Shown piece after piece: positions 46,601 through 58,206 of a stretch of DNA of 64,000 nt (within the stretch, counting starts at the first letter, position 1; the number at the start of each line of letters is the position of its first letter). Source of the DNA: Acanthochromis polyacanthus (taxonomy: Eukaryota > Chordata > Actinopteri > Pomacentridae); the NCBI RefSeq assembly GCF_021347895.1, contig NC_067131.1, positions 8,894,653 to 8,958,652 on the forward strand, written 5' to 3'. The notes beneath the pieces are model-generated. The model was not told the DNA's origin. It did not search any database and saw only the letters and a program-made list of their open reading frames with translations. Made by a program: the position numbers and the translations under genes.

Positions 46601-48150
46601 TTTTGTCTGCATTTGCAACAAATCCCATGAAAGGACCGAACCAACAATGCTATGTTAATCCATCTCTCAGTACTTTCTGACACCCAACCCTACTGCTTAC
46701 TGCAGCACTCGGCCTCAATGGCATTGATTTCCAAAGACGTAAATCTTCATAAACGGCTCACAAATGTCCACTTAATTTCTTTTAAACAGGCTCAGTAATT
46801 TCCTAAAGCAACTGGGCACTGTTTTCAGTAAATATTACTCAAACAGAAGTTACTAAAGTGCTGTTGGGGACCATTTCCAGCGGCGGATTAATAAACACTT
46901 CTGCTCTAGTGAGTATTTATGGCAGCAGTGTTTCCTGCTTCACCTGTGTGCCTCATTTCTGTGTGTTTGGATGGATTATGGACCACAGTGGCAGTGCCAG
47001 AGCAAAATAGCTTATATTAGAGTTTGGCTGTGTAAAGAGGTAATTAATTCTAATATCAAATTAACCACTTTTTTGTTGCCTGGAACTAAACACAGCCATG
47101 TACCTCATTTGTGTTTTGTAAACCATGGATTAATCCTTTCATTTATTTCATCGGTGCTGCATCGCATCCAGCTTTACAAAGATTTATGGTTTCATGAAAG
47201 CACAACACATGTTGCATACCGGGAGTTCTTTGAAACTAGCCGGCCTATTACAGGCATACACAAAAGCCCTTTCTGCATCTGGAGAATGCAGCATGCTGAG
47301 ATCTTGGGTATAAACACCACAACAAAAAGAGTGCTGTAGTAATGGACAGATCAGGCCTGTGCAGTATCTATTTTTCCTTTGCATTTCACCGGGGCGTACA
47401 ATAAAGGAGGGCATTTATGTTAAATAAAATGTGAAAGCTGAGCTGCTAGAGATAGAGGTCATTGCATTGAATGTGTGACAATAAGTGACCTTCTTCCGTA
47501 GATTCTTGCTGGATGGCGCTTGTTGCTATAGCTATACATTAGTGGACTGAACGGAAGTCATGTGCAGACTGTTAGTGGGTTAAACTGTTAGTAATTGCTG
47601 GTAAAATAAAGTGGACAATGGCTTTTTGTCCAGCTATAAATGCAGTGCCTTTCAAGATAAAGTTGCATGTGGCCAGTAGTGATGTGCAGTTTGAGCCATC
47701 GGGGCTGACCTGCAGGTCGGTTGGATTTGTGTAAGCTCATCACAAAATATCAGAAGTTCACGAGGGTCGGGTCAAAAAATGGCAAAGCAGCATTGTGAAG
47801 TTATAAATAACTTCCAGAAGCATCACATGTAATAGGATAGGCTGTGATTATATGCACTGCATCTCCCCCCCTCTTTTTGCAATCTAACTATAAGAATAAC
47901 ATCAACAAATCACATATGATGAGCGTAGCTGCAGGATTGAGGCCTCAGAGTGATGTGTGACACCATTAAGGTAGAAGAGGAGAAGCATGTCACCGGGGTA
48001 AAGACTCTGAGTTGTTAGCCTCAAGGCTATGGGGTGTTTCATCAGGGAGCACGGCTAACCTCTGCATCCTGTCTCGATTTCCTGCTCCGTGAATCATGCC
48101 AGTCCCAGCAGACAAACAGACTGACGGACAGACAGGCAGAAAGACGGGCG

Positions 48151-48152
48151 GG

Positions 48153-48183
<31 letters not shown>
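48151..48183 (+). repeat. (GGCA)n microsatellite
   Basis: About eight perfect GGCA units preceded by degenerate GACA/GGCG units; this creates long artificial open frames on both strands. Confidence 0.9.
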
Positions 48184-50768
48184 CCCACTCAGTGGAGCAG
48201 AAACACCAGGAGCTCAGTGGCTGCCATGGATACACTCCTGGAGTCTCTTTGCTGCTCCCTCTCTGTATGTTTACTGTATGCGTGTGTGCAAGCATGTGCG
48301 TAGGTTTATTTTGGAGGCCTCAAGCCTGGCCACTATATTAGGAAGGATGTATTTATGTGTTTGAAGTGCAGATTTTTTGGTTTATCTTGTTTTGAAAACC
48401 AAAAATCTTAGAGGATGCTTTCTGTTAAATTTTGGATCTTGGTAGGTGACGCTACTTATGTTAGCCCCAAAACAAGCTGGCCAGTTTGAAAGGCATCTTG
48501 TTGCCAAAATTGCACCAGCCAGAATCAGCGAAAGAGAAAATCATGTGATTTTGACTTTTTCAACAGTCTTTGAAGCCATTTTCTTGGGAAACTTAACCAA
48601 ATCTAAGTTTATAGTTGTGATAGTTCATCAAAATCCCTTTGTTACATTTGTAATATAAGCATTCAAAATAAAGCATTTTTCATGACTACATTCTCTAAAA
48701 GAAATAATTAAACAAAATCTGAAATTCTGCAATCCTTGGTCCAACTAGGAAGTCGTTAGTGACTCACCTGTGACCAAACAGTCACAACAAACATGCAAGG
48801 ACTTTTAAGCTGAGCTGGTCTGAACTGCAGGCTGTGTTGACACAGAGCAGAGAGGAGACAAGAATGGAAACAAATTAAAAACGCAGGTAATAAAATATCT
48901 ATATAGTATTTAGAGTTGCCATTTCTTTTTTTTTTCTTTTTTTTTTACAGTATTGATTACATCTGGGGGCAATTTAGAAGTTATACACGATTCAATTTTG
49001 TAATTAAATTGTAAAGTAATCACAGAAATACAACTTCTTTTTCTTCTTTTGAATCATTTGTGGCATTATAGCTGTTAAACTGCCCCATAGACATTTTTCT
49101 CTACTCATAGGTATGGTTGTGCCGTTTCCATGTCGTACTAGGACTATATTGAAGGGAAACATGCACCCACGGTGATTAAAAACTCTTTGGACACAAGAAA
49201 CACCCAGAAGCTGCTGGGAGTTCAGAGGGTTAAATTAAAGCTGATCCAATCAATATTGTTTTAATGATAAATGAAATGGGCACATATATCAAGTTCGTAG
49301 CTTGTAGGGTCAAATCCACAGAAGATTATTAGCCAGTGCTGCAGTTTCTTCACGTCTGTTGAGTGTGTTTAGAATCTTAAATCTGAAGTTTTTGTATTTA
49401 CACCCACAATGCAATCTTTTGGTTTACTGTCAGAATTTTTACCAACATTGTGTAAAATGTAGCCAACAGTTCCTGAAAAGCACTAATGAAACCTACTTCC
49501 AATACCAAAGAACGGACTGATACAGTTAGTGTCGAGCAGGTGAAAATGTAATGGAGCATTTAGCAGCTAGCAGAGCCAGACATTTTTCTCAGGTGTTGTA
49601 GGAGAACACAAATAGAAGCGAAAACAGGGTGAATGTTGGACTTCCATTTGTACATGGCAAAGTGATAATGTTAGTCTGTTAACGAGTTCATAGCCAAAAC
49701 TATCCAAGGAAGGAAAATGTCATTATTGCAGATACAGTATATCAATATTTATAGATCCTAATATATTTTCAAACAAACCCAGTCATGCCTAACAAAGTAA
49801 TTTCACCTCTGATATATATCCTCTAAATCATGCTGCTGCCTTTGACTGGAGCATTTGAAGTGGAGTGATTGAAGAATGCTTCATTTTTGCTCATTTAAAT
49901 CAAGAACTGTGCCACAAACAATGAGCAAACTATATTGGCTGCAATTTTAAACCTTTTTTGAGCCATACCTTGCAGCTTATGATAATATTATTATCATTAG
50001 CTGTAAGTTATAGCAGTATATATAATATTACATTACGTTCTGCAGAAACACTCTGTTTCTTGTATTGTAACTTGGATGAATTCTCAATGAACTGCCACAA
50101 ACAAAAACAAGGTGTCAGATCTCAGAAACAAGTGTCACATGAGATATTACTGACTCTACTAGGAGAACATAAGCTTGGTCAAAGTTAATGGAACTGGAGG
50201 AGGAAAAGAAGAAAAAAAAAATCCAAAGATATTTAGATGTTCAAATTGTGAACAATTAGAGGTGACACACTAAGTATACTAACACTGTTCCTCTTCAGTT
50301 ATTTTGTTTAATCTTTTAAGAAGTTTGAGGTGAAAGCCAAAGAAAGGATCCGTTACCACCACTGAAGCTACGGATATGAATATGTTGAGACGGAACAGGA
50401 AATATAACATCTCTTATTAGACAAATTGTTAAAGTTGAACTACACAACACACCTTTTGCCTGGTAAAAGAACAAACAGAACAGCATGAAAGATTATTATT
50501 TATTGTTCAATAGCAATTAGAGATTGAATAACATGAGAATTTTTTAGGTTTGATGCTGATTATTGACAATCAAGAAAGGCTGATGACCAATATTAGGAAC
50601 CGATATACATTTGAGACCCCAGAGTGACTACAGACATACAGAAGTGGCTACATCAGACCTGAAATAGCACATTTAATGGATCAGTAATCGGTTAATAAAA
50701 ATGTTGCTACCAATAATCTAAAAAATGTCAGGTATCAGCCGCGATAGTAAGTTAGTAGCAGTCAATGA

Positions 50769-51018
50769 GGCGGCATAGCTCAGTGGGTAGAGTGGCCGTC
50801 TTGTAACTAGAAGGTCCGTCTTGTAACCGGTTCGATCCCTGGCCCGTCGAGCTCATGTCGAGGTGTCCCTGAGCAGGACACCGAACCCGTAATTGCTCCT
50901 GGTGGGTCGTGGTTAGCGCCTTGCATGCCAGCTTCTGCCATCGGTGGGTGAATGGGTGAATGTGATGTATCATGTAAAGCGCTTTGGATAAAAGTGCTAT
51001 ATAAATACTACCATTTAA
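50769..51018 (+). repeat. tRNA-derived SINE, copy 2
   Basis: GGCATAGCTCAGTGGGTAGAG (A box region) and CCGGTTCGATCCC (B box) lead the same body and tail as 32531-32752. CCGTCTTGTAAC is duplicated between the boxes. The copy ends only 95 bases before kcnma1 exon 2. Confidence 0.88.
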
Positions 51019-51112
51019 CTGACTTTTTCGTTCTTGGAGATCATTTCTAAATGAGTCATTTACGCTTAAACTTTGTGCGGTTTTGACTTTTATCTTCATC
51101 TTTTTCCCTCAG

Positions 51113-51256
51113 GAGGTCCATCGGATCACCACAGGCGACGGCATAAAGCGCGCTGACAAGGATGACGCGACGGCCAGCGAGGTGGGCTGGATGACGTCGG
51201 TCAAAGACTGGGCTGGAGTCATGATATCTGCTCAGACACTGACAGGAAGAGTTCTG
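51113..51256 (+). CDS. kcnma1: kcnma1 exon 2: S0-S1 loop and start of S1
   Basis: The acceptor is TTTTTCCCTCAG and the donor GTGAGT; the exon is 144 nt, phase 0-0. It encodes [15 protein letters not shown] (a variable part of the cytosolic S0-S1 loop), then [20 protein letters not shown] and TGRVL, invariant in vertebrate BK channels. The next exon, with the rest of S1, is beyond the window. Confidence 0.97.
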
Positions 51257-54200
51257 GTGAGTTTAGACTCATTCTTTGTTTAATAATTATTATTATTTTG
51301 AGCTTCCTTAGCTGACAATTAGCAGGCTGTTGGTTAAGATGTAAGCGAGATGAAGCGTGACAGTCGATCACCCCCAAACTTGCTCATGACAGCGACGCAC
51401 TCGGGCTGAACTCCCTTGTAGTTTATTCATCCTGTGAGATATATTTGTTATTATGGGACAAAGTTCTTGCTCAGTGGAGCTTGCAGCAGGAAAGCCACTA
51501 ATTGGGTATGCTTGAATGTTTCTTGAATTTATTCTTGCTTGTCCCCCTCATAAATATACCATTTTCATGTGCATATCTTTGTAGGTTATCTCTCAGACAT
51601 GGAGGCATCAAAACAAAGCAAAGTTTAATGAAGAAGTGTGTTAAGGCCATAAATCTAGTACTGTAATATGCTCAGACGGCAGAGAGAAACAGATGCAGGA
51701 AGACGGAGGAGGGAGGAACATGTACAGTTTACCAGTTGCATTTGGTCAAGTTGAAGTGGTTGCCATGGCGCCTGGCGTGTGTGTTGACAGGGGGAGCGCA
51801 TGCCTCTTCGTCCACATGTTATCATTTTGTACATTGTATGGTCTTATCAGATCCTTTTCTTGCTCTAACCTGCCCCGCCTTGTGAGAAAACACCATGCAA
51901 GGACAGCGTTGGTGTGGTGGAGATTCTGCTTTACTTTTTACAGTTTTTATTTCAGAGGAGTGTTTGATGATTTGGCTATTAGCGCTTGGCAATGCAAGCG
52001 CTAAGACCGAGGAGTGATGAAATGAAATGGCATGAGTGGGAGCACTATGCCAAGGCTTGCCGCAGTGCTCGGGGCTTGATCCCACTTTCACCCACCCCCT
52101 TAAATGTGGTGCAGCATCTCCGGTTGGCTCAGCTTGTGGAGGTTGTTAATCATGAATGCTGGGTGAGCCGTAGACTCAACTATTATGGTCTGATGTGGAA
52201 TATTAATGAAGCACTTAGTTCACATTTGTGGTACGAAAGCTGTAAAAAGAAAAACAAAGAGTGTCTGAGGATGGGAGACATTTTTTATTATCGCAGCTAC
52301 AACTGAAAAGATATCTGGTTTGCTAAAGTGAAAAACATTTAGATGTCAAGTGCTTTAGTTGGAAAAAAAGTGCTCATTATTTGTGTAGCTGCTTTTGGTC
52401 ATTTAACCTCATGGTGTTGATATGTAAGTGCTTAATAGCTGGAATAAAATCAACCAGCTTTGTTCAGCCCTGATTTTGGGCACATTTTGTTCACCTACCT
52501 CCAAATGAAAGTCATGCTGAACTTAGGTCGTTCCCACGTCATCTTCGATTCGTTCACCCTGAGTTCAGTCGCTCGTGACGGTGAACGTTGACGGCAACAT
52601 ATTGCTAACAGAAGTGTGACATCCTCTCCAACTGCCATCCTCTGCTTCCTTGTTGTTTTCACTTGCAAACGCCAATGCTGCTGTGTGTGTGTGCAGCTCA
52701 AGTGCTCTGTCTCAATGATGGCTTGACACACAACTGTTTAGCGAGCGCTCGTCTGTAACCATGGCAACTGCAGCTTACCTAAACACGGCAGATGTGTGTT
52801 TTCTGTTTCAGCCCTTTTAGGGGGCACATTAAAGCCTATTTCCAGGCCATCTGAGGGGGAATATTTACTGGGGGGTAAGAGCTGGGGATGGCTTAAATAG
52901 AAGGCAGGGTGTGTGTGTGTGTGTTTTCATTTTATGCATCTGTTTGTTTGTGTTTGTAGAACTGCTGTTCCCACATCTTCACTCACATTTTCAAAACCTA
53001 CTTTTTGCAGGCAGGCTATAAACTCTTTAAATATTCTAAAACACATGATGTTTTGCCTCTGTTTTACACTTGCAGCTTTTAATAGAAGCCAGCGGAGGGT
53101 GAATCGATTGGTTTTTAACTTTGACCTTCCAGAAACATCAGCTTGTGGTGCTGCATGTGAATCCAAGTCAAAAGCAACTCCTCTAATTAATTCAACTAAT
53201 TAAACCCTTCTAAATTAAAAGGAATAAATCTTAAGACAATTGAGACATGGATTATAGTAAAGAGGAGGCTTAGATGCAGGTTGCCTGCAGTATTTTGCAA
53301 TGCTGATGTGAGTTTATTGATCGCAGTTAAACAGACACTGGTTGATGTCTGTGAATATTCAAATACTTACACAAAAGAGAGAAAAGAAAAAGAGGAAACA
53401 TGCAGCTGAACATTTAACAGCAAGGACACAAGCACAGATTATAAATCTAGTCTGTGCTTTTCAAGTTAAACGTTGAGAAACCTCACATTTTAAATCACAG
53501 AGTCCATAAACATAAACTCATAAATCCTACGTTTCTATTGATGTTTTCTGTTTCGTTAGCTCTACAAACACAGCGTGCAATATGGCACAAAGGTTACAAA
53601 GCTGGTTAATGTTTAAAATCCGTGACATTAAACTGAATTTTCTGAATCACTCCTATTTACTCTGAGTTGGAGGGTCATGTTCCTCCACTTTATAGCCTTG
53701 AAGAAAAATTTATTTGATGTAACCATGTATTCTTCTTTTATTGCTATTTGATTTTAAGTGTGTCTGTATTTATTATATGAGCCTCAGCACCACTGAAAAT
53801 GAAGGCTGTAGCTCAGTGTTTTTTTTTTTTAAATTTACAGTTAAAGAAATTATGTTTTTAATAGCACTCAAAAGACATTTCTCCCACTTCTTTTAGTCCC
53901 AAACTAAAATTCTCTTCAATAGCTGCGGTGTGTCACATTTCAGCCAAATGTAACATATTGCACAGAGACGAGGATCACTGCAGACGGAGCTCAGTGTTTA
54001 CCTCTGACAGTGAATGTTGAGTGATAGACAGGTGCAGGCTGCCCTGTGGAGCACCCAGCAGCCCGATGTTCATTTGCCCGGCTGGCCTCGCATCTCAGCA
54101 GATTGTAAAAGATCAAAACTCGCCTTTAGGGCGATTTGATTAGCAAGAAGGACACTTCCCGATGACCTTTCAGTCTGTAAAGGTTTATCTGCAGGAGATC

Positions 54201-55461
54201 AGTGCTCTGTTCTTCCAGCACTCAAATAAAAAGGGAAAACCAAAACCTCATGTTTACCTTTAAATTTTAGATCATGCAGCAGCTCGCTGGATGTAAAGAC
54301 TTGGTTTCCCCCAGATTGGGGACACAGAAGGGTCCCATCTGTCAGTTTAGGCATTATTGCCTTCCCCCTCCTCCTAGTCACTTCTAAATCATGTGAGACC
54401 ACCCACCCTATTCATCACAAATGTCATCACGTTGCTGTTTGCTCACTTCAAAACAAACAGAGCTCACTTCGGGGCCTGAACAGGTGGCTTCAGTTCGTAC
54501 CTGCACCAGAAAACCCAGCAGGTCTCATGTAATGTCATGCATCTATTTCCTGTTCAGTCACACGTCCCTTGAGGATGCAGACGTCAAGAAACTTTAGATG
54601 GGAAATATGTGAGGTTAAGGTGAGCACATTCTGCAGGAAAATGTGATTTTTCTTAAATGATGGGACCCTGCTGAGTGACATTTAGCCGACGTGTGCTCGG
54701 CTCTGCAGGTCCACGGGAGGGCTGAGATGTTCCAAAGCTATTATTGTGGCCAGAGAAAGTTTTTCTATTAATGGAAGCACGGAGATGCCCTCTGGCACTA
54801 CCGAGGCTGCAGTCTTGCCCCGTAGCCCCATCCACAGTCACAGGTTGTACAGAGTCAGAGGTGTTGAAGTCAGATTCAGATGAAAATATCTGATTCTTTA
54901 GCATCGCTGGTGAACACTGGGCTTGTGCTTGGTTTTTAGCTCTTTTTTTTTTTTTTTTTTTGGAAAGAATTCTCACGTAGTTACCAGATGTCTTCCCTCA
55001 GCATGTTGTGTATTGTTATGGTGAAGATAGCTAAAGCTGCATAGAAATGGGATTGTTTGGCGCTTGACTGGTAGTATATTTGTTCTGGAACAGTTTTGCG
55101 ATTAGCATTCGATCAATATTGCAGAATTTACTGTAGCTACATATGACAATTTATATCAGAAAATATCACAATACTATTGAATTTCCATGATCCTTGACAT
55201 AGATTGAAATCTAGTCATGTGTATTTCGGCATAAACCCTTCTATTTAAAAACAAAGAACATACATTTGGACACAAAAAATTTTCAGTAATGACAGTACTG
55301 TTGTGCTCATGTTGTGAGCTATTGCTTCATTAGCCCTAACAATTAGAATCAAAATAGGTTTAGTGATCCAAACAGAGAAATTTTTTCTCGAATCAGTTGC
55401 TCGAGATTGTAGAAGCTGTGAAATTATTCAAGAGTTTTAGATCGATAATACAGTTACAGAA

Positions 55462-56032
55462 GCATAAGAGTAGCCTAGCCGCGCTAGACAACCCACGGCA
55501 ACGAATTTAATTCTCTGCCAGGGTGGGTCTAGTTACCCTCCATAAGGCTCGAGGTTGGATGCTCCTAAAACTGGCCGGACGAATCACCATGAAGTGTAGA
55601 GTCAGAAGGCGGGCGTAACTAAGTGACGACAGAGGCGCGACGATTCTGACAGAAACAACCGGAAACAACTAGCCTAGCCGCGCTAGACAACCCACGGCAA
55701 CGAATTTAATTCTCTGCCAGGGTCGACAACAAAAACGACAACAGTCTTTGAGCTCCATCAGCACCGACTCTGAATAATCTTTCTGTTAACATGTCTGTAA
55801 TATACTTGAGCTTCACCCATTGACTGTATAAATAAGACTTCACCGAACTACCGTATCCTCTGATTTCCGGCGCTCTAGGAGCCTATTCGTTGCGCTGATT
55901 GGTTGTATACCTACCCAATTGCTGCAGAGTGATTTGAAAGACAACCTTTTAGCCCGCTCCCTCCCTGTCGAGCGTGCCGAGACCCTTGCGTCTTCAGAGC
56001 ATGGGTCTAGCGCTGCTAGGCTAGCATAAGAG
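55462..56032 (+). mobile_element. TIR element with 9-bp target duplication, copy 1 (element 55471-56023)
   Basis: The element starts TAGCCTAGCCGCGCTAGAC and ends GGGTCTAGCGCTGCTAGGCTA, terminal inverted repeats of about 19 bp with one mismatch. GCATAAGAG occurs directly on both sides (55462-55470 and 56024-56032), a perfect 9-bp duplication. The 553-bp body has no transposase. Its first 54 bases are repeated inside at 55670-55723. A 9-bp duplication suggests Mutator-like or Merlin-like mobilisation, not Tc1 or hAT. Confidence 0.88.
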
Positions 56033-58159
56033 AGCACTGGGGTGTAGAATCTGGAGTATCACAGTAACAATGTTGATGACGCCATGTGTGGCTGCCAGGT
56101 TAGTGCAGAAAGGGATGTAAACAACAGCCAAGATGTCAGGTCTCTCCCTGGGAATATAGCGTGGATGTAACCCCATGGTAACAGTTCAGTATTTGGGCTG
56201 CAGACATGTTCCTTCATGGTGATGAGATGATGAAAGCAGCAAGTCACCTGGCTCCTTGGGATTTATTCCTGTCTGCCCAAACCATCTGAAATCTGTTGAT
56301 AGTTGGGGTGTTCTTTGTGAACACTATGTGAAATATATTGCAGCAACAGGCGACAAATCACCAGTGATGATGCCGACATGTCAGGATACAAACATCCCGA
56401 GTTCGTATTCTGCTTTGATTTTTGTTTTTAATCCATAAATTGCAGTAAACCAGTTGCTGTATCGGCATTTGAAGCCATCATACCACATGTTGTTATTGTC
56501 TAGTATCTTAATTACCAAAACCTTTAGCACAAAATGATTACGTCACATTTTCAGAATATTGGCATCAACATGGCACCAAAGTATCATCTCTTGTGACCGC
56601 ACAAATGACATTTGTTTTGATACCAAAGAGAGCATTTAATGAGATTTTTAAAAAAGCTTTTTAAAGTGATTTCCAAGCCAATTCATAGATGTTATCATGG
56701 ATGACATCAAAGAAACACACATCCAATAATATGTGCGTTCTGGTTAGGCTTTGAGAAGAAGTGGTCCAATTTTGGGCACAAAATCCGACAATCTTTTTGC
56801 TTAAGTCCCTAGTACTATTGAATCTTTAAACAGTTTTATCCGATGACTTTTGTAACAGACAATCGGACAAGAGGCTACTCCAGCCTCATCAACCCGTCCC
56901 AAACCTTTATACTTTAAACAGTGAGCAAAAGGTGTCAGCTCCAGCTTAGTCACTTTTAATCTCGTCATCGAGCTGTCAGACAAAAAGTGTTCAGGATTCA
57001 GTCGTCTCTGCTTTCTGGGGTCAACATGTGGAGGAATTCATATTGGATGACAGGGTGAAGGAGTCATCTCCTGCCTTGACCGCTGTAATCTAGATTTGGT
57101 GGCAGGAGCAGCCGCAGGGGGAGAATGAAGCTCGGAACAACATTATAGGTGAGCCAGAAGGGCATTTTCATCAGGCGGACAAACTCACCTCCTCCTCTGA
57201 GAGGCTCGTGAGCTGCAGCAATTGAGCTGCTACATGGAAAAGCTTTTTGTCTGATGAGAGTAGGGAAAGGGAGAGAAAAGGAGTAAACACTTTTGTGGGG
57301 ACTTGCTCTCTCCTCTCTTTGGCAATTATGGTGCTGCTGCAACAGAAATGTTCAAAGTGTCATTCGGAAGGGACAGGAGCTCTTGTCCTTTCCGTGACTG
57401 AGAATTTGGCTTAGTGCTGCTTTATTATCACACATTTTCCACAGTCTTCAGCGCAGCATGAAGGGGCTCAACCATTATTCACTGTATGTGCCCTTTTCTT
57501 GACATTCCCAGTTGACTCTTGGCTTCAGATGAGGACGTCATTGTTGTTGTGTGTAACAGATATTCTTTCAACACGCCTGTGGCTTGGCGGCAAAGACAGA
57601 GCGCTGTTGGCCACCTGTGGACTCTGGTGCCAACGGGATCGTGTGTGACTTTCACCGCACCCAGTACAACAGAGTGAACAACGTGGCAGCGTCACTCGGC
57701 TCTCTGCCTGCCTCTAAATCTGCCGCTATTTTCGGGTGACAGCAGCTGCCAGGCCTGTTTTGTCAGGGCCTTACAGAAGGAAACAATGCCATGTGAGAGT
57801 AAAGTTACTTTGTTCCCCCTAGTCAGTAAAATATTTACTGTCTGTAGCCAAGTCTTAAAAACTTTCCTTACTGAAAAACTGTGATCCATGAATAACCGCA
57901 TGACAGCTAACACTCTGTATCTTAAGTGGTTTTTCTGTTTTTAGTCACGCTTGTAACATGGATGCGGAAATGGCAATGCTGGACTGTGAGCTGATCAGCA
58001 CAGATATTAGTGTCTCTCTCTGAGTAGATTGTAACTGCGACTCTTTCACTCATCTAGCACCATTATCGAGTCCAAATTGAAATGCAAGACAAATATCCGC
58101 CAATATCTGCAAAACTAATGTGCTAATTAGGAAACGTTAGCATGCTAACACACTAAGAT

Positions 58160-58206
58160 AAGGCCAAGTGAACTTTATTGATCTCTCATTGTGGAAATTC
58201 ACATTA
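58160..58206 (-). repeat. LINE/SINE 3'-tail fragment
   Basis: GAACTTTATTGATCTCTCAT, then TGTGGAAATTCACA, is a diverged version of the tail motif at 25220-25260. Confidence 0.45.

Larger units (their letters stand above)
37564..51112 (+). other. kcnma1 intron 1 (13.5 kb)
   Basis: A large intron from GTATGT to a TTTCCCTCAG acceptor. It contains interspersed repeats at 38962-39090, 39140-39400, 40726-41030, 41099-41441 and 50769-51018, a C24 run, a GGCA array and an 18-bp duplication. No exon or RNA gene is supported. Confidence 0.85.

Noticed and set aside
48034..48341. Open frames on both strands of 81-101 codons
   Set aside because: They are produced by the GGCA tetranucleotide array, which is open in several frames.
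50779..50840. tRNA gene call
   Set aside because: The A and B boxes belong to a SINE head: no intact acceptor stem, a duplicated insert between the boxes, and the same body and tail at 32531.
51693..52306. Open frames of about 103-106 codons in kcnma1 intron 2
   Set aside because: No recognisable domain, no splice continuity with exon 2 or the BK S1 sequence.
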